Of a stretch of 64,000 bases of DNA, positions 8,427 through 14,681 are shown in pieces. This stretch comes from Lysobacter spongiicola DSM 21749 (lineage in GTDB: Bacteria > Pseudomonadota > Gammaproteobacteria > Xanthomonadales > Xanthomonadaceae). How positions within the stretch are numbered: the stretch's first letter is position 1; each line of letters begins with the position of its first letter. The notes beneath the pieces were generated by a model. The model saw only the letters and a program-made list of their open reading frames with translations, made no database searches and was not told where the DNA came from. The position numbers were made by a program, and so were the translations under genes. The stretch spans positions 124,001-188,000 of the forward strand of contig NZ_FUXP01000001.1 of the NCBI RefSeq assembly GCF_900167055.1. Direction: 5' to 3'.

Positions 8427-10052
8427 ATGTCGCGCTATACCGCATACATCGTTGCCGTCGTCCTGACCGTTCTCTCCGCAGCTGCGGCGCTACTGTGGGG
8501 CGCCGGGTGGCTGTGGGCGGTGCTGGTCTTCGGGGCGCTCGCGGTCATCGGCACGGTGGACCTGTTCCAGACGCGCAGCACCTTGCGCCGGAACTATCCG
8601 CTGCTTGCGCACTTCCGTTACGGGTTGGAGTCCATCGGCCCGGAGATGCGGCAGTACTTCATCCAGTCCGATACCGCGGAGGTGCCGTTCTCGCGGCTGC
8701 AGCGGGCGCTGGTCTACCAGCGTGCCAAGTCGGTCAACGACACCCGGCCCTTTGGCACGCTCGAGGATGTCTACGGGACCGACTACGAATGGATCAACCA
8801 CTCGATGTTGCCCGCGCCCCGTTCCGGGGACGACTTCCGGGTGCTCGTCGGGGAGAAGCGCGAACAGCCGTACTCGGTAAGCGTGTTCAACATCTCGGCG
8901 ATGAGTTTCGGCTCGTTGTCGGCCAGTGCCATTCGTGCTCTCAACAAGGGCGCGAAGGCAGGCGGCTTCTACCACGACACCGGCGAAGGCTCGATCTCGC
9001 CGTACCACCGCGAGCACGGTGGCGACCTGGTTTGGGAGATCGGGTCGGGCTACTTCGGCTGCCGCGACGAAGACGGGCGCTTCAGTCCCGAGCGTTTCGT
9101 CGCCAACGCCACCGACCCGCAGGTCAAGATGATCGAGATCAAGCTCTCGCAGGGCGCAAAGCCGGGGCATGGCGGCGTCTTGCCGGCGCCGAAGGTCTCG
9201 GAGGAAATCGCCTTGACGCGTGGGGTGCCGGCGTGGGTGGAGTGCGTATCGCCGGCGCAGCACGGCGCGTTCTCGACGCCGATCGGCCTGCTGGAGTTCG
9301 TCGCCGAACTGCGCCGCCTCTCGGGCGGGAAGCCCACCGGCTTCAAGCTGGCGATCGGCCATCCGTGGGAGTGGTTCGGCATCGCCAAGGCGATGAAGGA
9401 GACCGGGATCATGCCGGACTTCATCGTGGTCGATGGTGCCGAGGGAGGAACGGGGGCCTCGCCTGCGGAGTTCATGAACCATGTCGGGCTGCCGATGCAC
9501 GAGGCCTTGATGCTGGTGCACAACACGCTGGTCGGACTGGAACTGCGCGACGACATCCGCATCGCGGCGGCCGGGCGCATCACCAGCGCCTTCGATATCG
9601 CCCGCACCCTCGCCATGGGCGCGGACTGGTGCAACTCGGGGCGGGGTTTCATGTTCGCGGTGGGCTGCATCCAGGCACTCAGCTGCCACACCGGGCACTG
9701 CCCCACGGGCGTCGCGACGCAGGACCCGCGCCGATGGAAAGGGCTGGACGTGAACGACAAGGCGGTGAGGGTGCAGATGTTCCACCGCAACACGGTGCAC
9801 GCGCTGGCGGAGCTGTTGGCAGCCGCAGGTCTGACCCATCCGCGGGAGATTGGCCCCGAGCACATCCTGAGGCGGCTGTCCGCGGTGGAAGTGCGCTCGC
9901 TGGCGAAGATCTACCGTTTCCTGGAGCCGGGCGAGCTGCTCAAGGGCGTGTCGGAGCACGCGGTCTTCAAGGAATACTGGGCCGATGCCCGCAGCGACTC
10001 TTTCGTGGCGCCGGACCACGTGCGCTCGATGCGGGAGAGCAAATCGTTCTGA
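8427..10052 (+). CDS. Membrane-anchored FMN-binding glutamate synthase-like protein
   Basis: A 541-aa protein related to the central and FMN domains of the glutamate synthase large subunit. Two hydrophobic helices at the N-terminus (about 3-20 and 24-40) are followed by a TIM-barrel with SAMSFGSLS, GEGSISPYH, VVDGAEGGTGASP and AAGRITSAFDIA. The cysteine cluster GCIQALSCHTGHCPTGVATQ matches the [3Fe-4S] site of glutamate synthases. It lacks the amidotransferase domain, and no gltD-like subunit is nearby, so ammonia-dependent glutamate synthesis is doubtful and another FMN/Fe-S redox role is possible. Family assignment is confident; the reaction is not. Confidence 0.85.
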   Translation: MSRYTAYIVAVVLTVLSAAAALLWGAGWLWAVLVFGALAVIGTVDLFQTRSTLRRNYPLLAHFRYGLESIGPEMRQYFIQSDTAEVPFSRLQRALVYQRAKSVNDTRPFGTLEDVYGTDYEWINHSMLPAPRSGDDFRVLVGEKREQPYSVSVFNISAMSFGSLSASAIRALNKGAKAGGFYHDTGEGSISPYHREHGGDLVWEIGSGYFGCRDEDGRFSPERFVANATDPQVKMIEIKLSQGAKPGHGGVLPAPKVSEEIALTRGVPAWVECVSPAQHGAFSTPIGLLEFVAELRRLSGGKPTGFKLAIGHPWEWFGIAKAMKETGIMPDFIVVDGAEGGTGASPAEFMNHVGLPMHEALMLVHNTLVGLELRDDIRIAAAGRITSAFDIARTLAMGADWCNSGRGFMFAVGCIQALSCHTGHCPTGVATQDPRRWKGLDVNDKAVRVQMFHRNTVHALAELLAAAGLTHPREIGPEHILRRLSAVEVRSLAKIYRFLEPGELLKGVSEHAVFKEYWADARSDSFVAPDHVRSMRESKSF

Positions 10053-10064
10053 GGTTTTGGCCTG

Positions 10065-10415
10065 CTAGAGCAGCTCGAGCACGCGCTCGGGCGGGCGGCC
10101 GATAACGGCACGGCCACCGCGCACGAAAACGGGCCGCTCGATGAGCCGGGGATGGGTGGCCATCGCCTGCAACATGTCCTCGTCCGTCGTGGCCTCCGAA
10201 CCCAGCCCCAGGTCGGCGAACTCCGCCTCTCCTGTGCGCAGCAACTGGCGTGGCGCCACACCGAGCATCCCGATCAGTTCCCGCAGTGCTTCCACCGTAG
10301 GCGGCGTCTCGAGGTACGGAACGAGGGTCGGCTCGACGCCGCGGTCCCGCAGCAACTGCAGAGCGGCGCGGGACTTCGAGCAACTGGGGTTGTGGTAGAG
10401 AAGGGTGTCGTTCAT
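10065..10415 (-). CDS. ArsC-like arsenate reductase (glutaredoxin-dependent type)
   Basis: A 116-aa thioredoxin-fold protein of the ArsC/YfgD family. The putative catalytic Cys12 lies in NPSCSKSR. The arginines that would bind the oxyanion are in RTGE and in RPVFVRGGRAVIGRP. Many members like this, outside ars operons, have unproven arsenate activity. No arsR, arsB or acr3 gene is nearby, so a housekeeping YfgD-like role is as likely as arsenic resistance. ATG 10415 has GGAAGAGG upstream and is preferred to a start five codons earlier. It converges on the flavoprotein gene with 12 bp between them. Confidence 0.85.
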   Translation of the reverse strand: MNDTLLYHNPSCSKSRAALQLLRDRGVEPTLVPYLETPPTVEALRELIGMLGVAPRQLLRTGEAEFADLGLGSEATTDEDMLQAMATHPRLIERPVFVRGGRAVIGRPPERVLELL

Positions 10416-10460
10416 CGCGGCCTCTTCCAATGGTCTGGGTGCAAACTCTAGATCGGACTG

Positions 10461-10586
10461 CTACTCGAAATTGGGGGGGGCGTCGGACCAAGCATCCACT
10501 AGCCCCCTATGACACTCGGACTCTACTTGGAGAGGCGTCTCTTCGCCCGACTCGTCGCACACCAGCAGTTCGATCCTGTACCCCAT
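10461..10586 (-). CDS. Small hypothetical protein
   Basis: A possible 41-aa acidic protein starting MGYRIELLVCDESGEETP, not recognised. Support is modest: AAGGA lies 8 bases before the ATG, and the reading frame stays open further upstream, reaching the hicA start on the other strand. It sits alone in the stretch between the ArsC-like gene and the hicA promoter. It could be a small gene belonging to the accessory hicAB patch, or chance. Confidence 0.3.
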   Translation of the reverse strand: MGYRIELLVCDESGEETPLQVESECHRGLVDAWSDAPPNFE

Positions 10587-10656
10587 AGCAGCATCCTTGG
10601 CGACGAGAACGCCCCGGCGCAGTCGGTCTGCAACCTTAACGGAGGCGGGGTGCCCG

Positions 10657-10691
10657 TTGACCGACTGTCTTCCTGTGTGTATGGTACACAC
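10657..10691 (+). promoter_or_regulatory. hicAB promoter with overlapping palindromic operator
   Basis: TTGACC (10657-10662) and TATGGT (10680-10685) are spaced by 17 bp. A perfect inverted repeat, GTGTGTA (10675-10681), TGG, TACACAC (10685-10691), covers the -10 box and ends 2 bases before the hicA ATG. This fits an operator for the ribbon-helix-helix domain of HicB. The predicted start near 10692 would leave almost no 5' leader on hicA. Confidence 0.65.
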
Positions 10692-10693
10692 CA

Positions 10694-10876
10694 ATGAAGA
10701 GCGGCGACCTTATCAAGGAGCTAGAGGCCCACGGTTGGACGCTTGACCGGGTGCGCGGTTCCCATCACGTCTTTATCCACCCGGACATCCCCGAAATCAT
10801 TACCGTCCCGCATCCAAAAAAAGATCTGGGTAAGGGGCTGGTTAACAACCTGCGAAAGATCGCGGGGCTGAAGTAG
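10694..10876 (+). CDS. hicA: HicA-family toxin
   Basis: A 60-aa mRNA interferase of the HicA family with the double-stranded-RNA-binding-like fold. The putative catalytic His24 lies in RGSHHVFIHP, and the C-terminus ITVPHPKKDLGKGLVNNLRKIAGL is typical. It would cleave mRNA when HicB is lost. ATG 10694 has no Shine-Dalgarno sequence and lies right behind the predicted transcription start, so it may be translated from a leaderless message, which would keep its level low relative to hicB. hicB follows after 9 bp with a strong ribosome site. Base composition is less GC-rich than the flanking core genes, consistent with acquisition. Confidence 0.92.
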   Translation: MKSGDLIKELEAHGWTLDRVRGSHHVFIHPDIPEIITVPHPKKDLGKGLVNNLRKIAGLK

Positions 10877-10885
10877 GAGGCATTT

Positions 10886-11272
10886 ATGCGCTATCCCGTC
10901 ATGATTGAAGCTGGCGACGAGAACACCGCATGGAGCGTTGTGGTTCCCGACCTTGCTGGCTGTTTCTCGGCCGGCGACACGTTGGACGAAGCAATGTCTG
11001 CCGTAGAAGAGGCGGCAGCAGCATGGATAGACGCTGCCTTGGATCGGGGGAGGGAGATTCCTCGTCCCTCGTCCGCACAGTCCGCCATGGAAAAGGGGGA
11101 TTTCTCCGGCTGGATCGTGAGCTATGTCAACGTGGACCCCGCGCTTCTCGATGACACCATTGAACGGGTCAACATCACGCTTCCCAAGCGTGTCCTGATG
11201 CGGCTCGACGCGAAGGCAAGAGAGTCGGGGCAGAGTCGGTCCGGCTACATCGCCCACATGGCCATCGGCTAA
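10886..11272 (+). CDS. hicB: HicB-family antitoxin
   Basis: A 128-aa antitoxin. Residues 1-60 form the partial RNase-H-like HicB fold (YPVMIEAGDENTAWSVVVPD, LAGCFSAGDTLDEAM) that neutralises HicA. The C-terminal 35 residues (ERVNITLPKRVLMRLDAKARESGQ...) are a ribbon-helix-helix DNA-binding domain, so it should repress its own promoter through the palindrome at 10675-10691. AGGAGG (10875-10880) sits just before ATG 10886, giving much stronger translation than hicA, as needed for antitoxin excess. An intrinsic terminator follows. Confidence 0.93.
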   Translation: MRYPVMIEAGDENTAWSVVVPDLAGCFSAGDTLDEAMSAVEEAAAAWIDAALDRGREIPRPSSAQSAMEKGDFSGWIVSYVNVDPALLDDTIERVNITLPKRVLMRLDAKARESGQSRSGYIAHMAIG

Positions 11273-11303
11273 GCCATCCTGGCCTGTGCGCGATGCGGCG
11301 CCT

Positions 11304-11337
11304 GGCCCCCTGCCCATGTGGCGCGGGGCATTTTTTT
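11304..11337 (+). terminator. Terminator of hicAB
   Basis: GCCCC (11305-11309) pairs with GGGGC (11325-11329), closing a loop of about 15 bases, and is followed by seven T (11331-11337). It lies about 30 bp after the hicB stop. Confidence 0.6.
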
Positions 11338-11342
11338 GCCCG

Positions 11343-11552
11343 CTACTGATTCGGTGCGTGGTGGCGTAGCCATTTCTCTACACCCCGCTTGGCTGCTGCC
11401 ACTGACCGGGAGCGACCTCCCAAGGTCTCCCACATCATGCGGGCATCAATCCAGACTTCGACGCCACCGGCGGCCGGAGTGACCTGTGCGATGACTCTTC
11501 CGCCTCGGACCAGCTCCCATCTCCCCATTCGCTCGCGCCACGTGTCAGCCAT
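11343..11552 (-). CDS. Small basic hypothetical protein
   Basis: A 69-aa protein (MADTWRERMGRWELVRGGRV... ending in EKWLRHHAPNQ) that I do not recognise. It is rich in Arg and Trp, and the pattern of short beta-strand-like segments followed by a basic helix could suit a nucleic-acid-binding protein, but that is a guess. An in-frame start at 11678 would add 42 low-complexity, Pro-rich residues, so I prefer ATG 11552, although no clear ribosome site is visible. It lies between hicAB and tRNA-Val, downstream of the tRNA terminator. Confidence 0.4.
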   Translation of the reverse strand: MADTWRERMGRWELVRGGRVIAQVTPAAGGVEVWIDARMMWETLGGRSRSVAAAKRGVEKWLRHHAPNQ

Positions 11553-11703
11553 GCGGCGAGGGTAGGGAGGTGGTGCCGCAGAAGTTGAGATCGCTTTCGC
11601 GCAATTCGACGCGTTCGGTGCCGATGTCGGCGGGACGGGCTCGGCCGTCGGTCGGGGAGTTGCGAAATCGTAGGGCACTTTCGGTACCCCTGTCCGTACA
11701 ACG

Positions 11704-11732
11704 AAAAAGCCACCCGGTGAGGGGTGGCTTTT
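11704..11732 (-). terminator. Terminator downstream of tRNA-Val (bidirectional form)
   Basis: GCCACCC (11709-11715) and GGGTGGC (11722-11728) form a 7-bp stem with AAAAA on one side and TTTT on the other, so it can act on either strand. The natural client is the minus-strand tRNA-Val. Confidence 0.75.
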
Positions 11733-11765
11733 CGGCGGTAACTTACTGATGTTTCTGGTGTTTCG

Positions 11766-11840
11766 TGGTGGGCGGTGCAGGGATCGAACCTGCGACCCTT
11801 GCCGTGTGAAGGCAATGCTCTACCGCTGAGCTAACCGCCC
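11766..11840 (-). tRNA. tRNA-Val (anticodon CAC)
   Basis: A 75-nt cloverleaf on the minus strand. Acceptor GGGCGGT pairs with ACCGCCC, and CCA is encoded. The anticodon arm TTGCC-TTCACAC-GGCAA gives CAC, reading GUG valine codons. Its 3' end faces the hicAB patch. Confidence 0.96.
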
Positions 11841-11857
11841 GGTGTTTCGGGCCGCGC

Positions 11858-11888
11858 AGTATACAGCAGGGTCCCGGCAAGTGCGCAA
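11858..11888 (-). promoter_or_regulatory. Probable tRNA-Val promoter
   Basis: On the minus strand TATACT (11863-11858) is a good -10 box, about 18 bases before the mature tRNA. TTGCGC (11888-11883) is a possible -35 box at a long 19-bp spacing, so the -10 assignment is the firmer part. Confidence 0.45.
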
Positions 11889-11913
11889 GATGCCGGTGGA
11901 TTTTTTGCTGCCC

Positions 11914-12687
11914 TCAGCGCGCGGTGTAGCCGCCGTCGATCACCAGTTCCGAGCCTGTCACGAACCTCGACTCGTCCGACGCGAGGTAGACCACGCCCCA
12001 GGCAACGTCGTCGGGTTGTCCCACCCGCCCCAGGGGATGCAGTTGTGCGAGGTCCGACTTGCCGTTCTCCATGTCCGGCTGCCCGCTGTCGCGCAGATGC
12101 TGTTCGACCAGGGGGGTCCAGATGTAGCCCGGGTGGACCGAGTTCACCCGGATGCCTTCTGCCGCGTAGATCATGGCGTCGGTCTTCGTCATCAGCGTCA
12201 CCGCACCCTTGGAGGCGTGGTAGGGCGGCAGGTCCGGCGCTCCCACCAGCCCGTAGATCGAGGAGAGGTTGATGATGCTGCCGCCGCCGGCTTGCCGCAG
12301 ATGGGGCAGGGCGTGCTTGGTGCAGAAGAAGACACCCTTCACGTTGATGCGTTGCACCCGGTCCCATTCGGCCTCGCTGATCTCGTGGGTGGGCTTGTTG
12401 GCGCCTGCAATCCCGGCGTTGTTCACCAGCACGTCGATGCTGCCGAACGTCTCGGAGACGCTGTCCATCGCCTGGGCCACGTCGGATTCGTCGCCGACAT
12501 CCACGTGCCAATAGCGGGCGCTGAGGCCCCGCGCCTCCAATGCCGACACCAGCTCCCGTCCTGCCTCGTCCTGCAGGTCCATGACGGCCACGCGGGCGCC
12601 TTCTTCGGCCAACCGTTCCACGCAGGCCCGCCCGATACCGACGGCTCCCCCGGTGACGACGCAGGTCTTGTTCTTCACGCGATTCAT
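11914..12687 (-). CDS. SDR family NAD(P)-dependent oxidoreductase
   Basis: A 257-aa classical short-chain dehydrogenase/reductase. The Rossmann cofactor loop TGGAVGIG is at 12-19, NNAG at 89-92, and the catalytic Ser142/143 (INLSSIYG), Tyr156 and Lys160 (YHASK) are intact. Asp37 (VAVMDL) after the second beta strand favours NAD(H). The substrate cannot be read from the sequence; homologs include 3-beta/17-beta-hydroxysteroid and cyclopentanol-type dehydrogenases. ATG 12687 has AAGGAG upstream and overlaps the stop of the preceding MBL-fold gene (ATGA), so the two are translationally coupled. This is unusual for these unrelated families. Confidence 0.9.
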   Translation of the reverse strand: MNRVKNKTCVVTGGAVGIGRACVERLAEEGARVAVMDLQDEAGRELVSALEARGLSARYWHVDVGDESDVAQAMDSVSETFGSIDVLVNNAGIAGANKPTHEISEAEWDRVQRINVKGVFFCTKHALPHLRQAGGGSIINLSSIYGLVGAPDLPPYHASKGAVTLMTKTDAMIYAAEGIRVNSVHPGYIWTPLVEQHLRDSGQPDMENGKSDLAQLHPLGRVGQPDDVAWGVVYLASDESRFVTGSELVIDGGYTAR

Positions 12688-13604
12688 GTCGGACTCCTTG
12701 GCAGGGACGGTGGGGTGGCAGTGCAGGGAAAGGCGGAGCTCGAGGTCAGGTCCACGTGGTCCCGGAACTCCGGCACGCATACCGGGATGCCAAGCTCCCG
12801 TTCCACCCGCTGGCGAAGCGCATCGGCGGCATCCGGTTCGCCGTGGGTCAGGAATACCCCTCGCGGTTGGCGGGGTGCCGATCCCAGCCAGGCGAGCAGC
12901 TCGTCGGCGTCGGCATGTGCCGAGCCCGTGTCCAGCTGGAAGACCTGTGCCCGGACATCGATATCGCACACGATCCAGTGGCTGTCGGCAGGCGCCTGCG
13001 GGGCGTGCATCACCGGGTCGGACGGGCGACCAATGTCACCGCTGAAAGTGATGCGGCTGCCGGCATGCTCCAGCGTGACCGCCCCGGCACCGAGGATGTG
13101 GCCCTGTGGACGGATCGAAGCGGAACACCCGGGAACGGGTTCGAACTGCTCCCCGAACTCGATCGTCACCATTCGCTGGAGCGCCGCGGCGGCTTCCTCC
13201 TCGGTGTAGAGCGGCCTGGCGGGGTGGTGGCGGGAGGAGCCGATGCGGTTGGCGTGCACGGCCTCTTCCTGCAGCAGTCGCGCAGAATCCGGCAGCAGGA
13301 TCGAGCACAGGTCGCGGGTGCCGCGGGTGCACCAGACGGGCCCGTCGAATCCCTCGGCGACGAGCCGTGGCAAATAGCCGCTGTGGTCCAGGTGGGCGTG
13401 GGTCAGGATGACCGCATCGATGCTTTCGGGTTCGACGGGGAACGCCGACCAGTTCTTCAAGCGCAATGGCTTGTAGCCCTGGAAAAGCCCGCAGTCGACC
13501 AGTACGCGGGCACCTCCAGCCTGCACCAGGTAACGTGAGCCGGTGACAGTCCCTGCGGCGCCGAGAAAGGTGAGCGCAAACCCATTTTCAGCCGGGCCGC
13601 TCAT
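12684..13604 (-). CDS. MBL-fold hydrolase of the CPSF/RNA-specificity type, lacking the beta-CASP domain
   Basis: A 306-aa protein whose N-terminal part matches bacterial metallo-beta-lactamase-fold 'RNA specificity factor' exonucleases: FLGAAGTVTGSRYL, the metal motif HAHLDH (69-74), GHILGA with His169, and FSGD with Asp190. Full-length relatives have about 450-470 aa with a beta-CASP domain inserted after the VEST-YGD motif. Here the sequence jumps near residue 213 from the HWIVC strand to DIDVRAQVFQLDTGSAHADADE, which belongs after beta-CASP. It keeps the late motifs SAHAD (His230) and THGE (His254) but loses motif A and about 150 residues in frame. The C-terminus also runs on about 20 non-conserved residues into the SDR gene start. 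It may be a minimal hydrolase or a decaying gene; RNA cleavage seems unlikely. Confidence 0.75.
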   Translation of the reverse strand: MSGPAENGFALTFLGAAGTVTGSRYLVQAGGARVLVDCGLFQGYKPLRLKNWSAFPVEPESIDAVILTHAHLDHSGYLPRLVAEGFDGPVWCTRGTRDLCSILLPDSARLLQEEAVHANRIGSSRHHPARPLYTEEEAAAALQRMVTIEFGEQFEPVPGCSASIRPQGHILGAGAVTLEHAGSRITFSGDIGRPSDPVMHAPQAPADSHWIVCDIDVRAQVFQLDTGSAHADADELLAWLGSAPRQPRGVFLTHGEPDAADALRQRVERELGIPVCVPEFRDHVDLTSSSAFPCTATPPSLPRSPT

Positions 13605-13759
13605 CCTCGCGCCCCGGAGTGGGACTTATCGTTGGACTGTCTGCATCCGGCATCCATCAGTGCGCTCCGTCATTGGAAGTGTTCTCTAATGGAACCCTTT
13701 CCACCGGACGCCGTATTGATCGGGATCAACCCGGTCGATCACGCATGGCAGCGCGGATG

Positions 13760-14611
13760 TCAGCCGCGGGACGGGGCGTCCGCCTCCGCTGCCGCCCGTG
13801 CCAACCGTCCCGCCGGGCAATCGAGGAATTGCGAAGACGCGAGCCACTCCTCGTCCGGGTAGTACGCGAACACCAGGTGTCCGTCCTTGATCGTATCGAT
13901 GACCTCCCGCGCGACCTGCTGCCGCAGGGCGGGGCAGCCGAGGCTGCGACCCAGCCGGCCCTGGCGCAGGGCCTGCTCCGGGTCCACGTAAGGGGCGCCG
14001 TGGATGACGATCGCACGCGCCCGTGCGGCGTCGTTGATGCCGGGCTCGAGGCCGTCCATGCGCATGGAGTAGCCGTTGCTGCCCACGTAGGATTCGGCGG
14101 TGGAGAAGAGACCCAGGCTCGACTGGTAGCTGCCTTCGACGTTGGAGAACCGCTGTGCCATGTTCTCGCCGGTATTCCGTCCGTGCGCCACGTGTTCGGC
14201 GTACAGCAGGCGTTGGGAGGCGAGGTCGAACACCCACATCCGGGGCTCCGTGGACGGCCTGGAATAGTCGATCAGGGTGAGGTTCGCATCCGGACTGGCC
14301 TGGCCGGAGGCGACGGCGCAGTCCCGTGCCGCCAACGCGAGTCCAAGCGCGCGCGTATCCACGGAAGGTGCCGTGGCGACCAGCGTGGCCAGCATGCTCG
14401 TGGAAAGCGAGGCATTGCCGACGGTCGCTGCTGCCGTTCCGCCCGCTACGGTCTTGGCAGCCGTGGCAGAGGCTGTCGTGGCCGGAGCCGGGGTGCCAGC
14501 GGTTGAGCGACTGGACGAGGCGCCGCTGTCGCTGCCACCGGCGGGCGGAGCCGCGAGCGCCAGTGCCACTGTGGTTGCGAGGAGGACGGCGGGGAATCGG
14601 AATCCGGTCAT
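13760..14611 (-). CDS. Murein L,D-transpeptidase catalytic domain family protein (YkuD_2 type)
   Basis: A 283-aa exported protein with a signal peptide (residues about 1-22), an Ala/Thr/Ser-rich linker to about residue 75 and a YkuD_2-type catalytic domain. The active-site region reads AIVIHGAPYV followed by GRLGRSLGCPALR, giving the catalytic His and Cys of this subfamily. WVFDLASQRLLYAEHVAHGR and SSLGLFSTAESYVGSNGYS are family landmarks. It would act in the periplasm, forming 3-3 crosslinks or attaching ligands to peptidoglycan. It sits directly upstream, on the same strand, of a second L,D-transpeptidase of the ordinary YkuD family. Whether it performs transpeptidation or hydrolysis is not determined by sequence. 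Confidence 0.88.
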   Translation of the reverse strand: MTGFRFPAVLLATTVALALAAPPAGGSDSGASSSRSTAGTPAPATTASATAAKTVAGGTAAATVGNASLSTSMLATLVATAPSVDTRALGLALAARDCAVASGQASPDANLTLIDYSRPSTEPRMWVFDLASQRLLYAEHVAHGRNTGENMAQRFSNVEGSYQSSLGLFSTAESYVGSNGYSMRMDGLEPGINDAARARAIVIHGAPYVDPEQALRQGRLGRSLGCPALRQQVAREVIDTIKDGHLVFAYYPDEEWLASSQFLDCPAGRLARAAAEADAPSRG

Positions 14612-14681
14612 GAGTGAAAACTACGTGATAGCCGGGCCCGGGTCGACCCTTGGCACAACATCCTGTTCACCTTCGCCCCGT

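Noticed and set aside
8490-10019. A 509-codon open frame antisense to the glutamate-synthase-like gene
   Set aside because: No recognisable domain, His/Arg/Gln-rich shadow composition; the plus-strand gene has all motifs.
10474-10482. Poly-G run that might be a phase-variation tract
   Set aside because: It lies in the C-terminal codons of a doubtful small gene, with no promoter role visible; a single homopolymer is weak evidence.
13619-14506. Plus-strand open frame over the YkuD_2 gene
   Set aside because: The minus strand carries a signal peptide and an active-site motif; the plus frame is a shadow.
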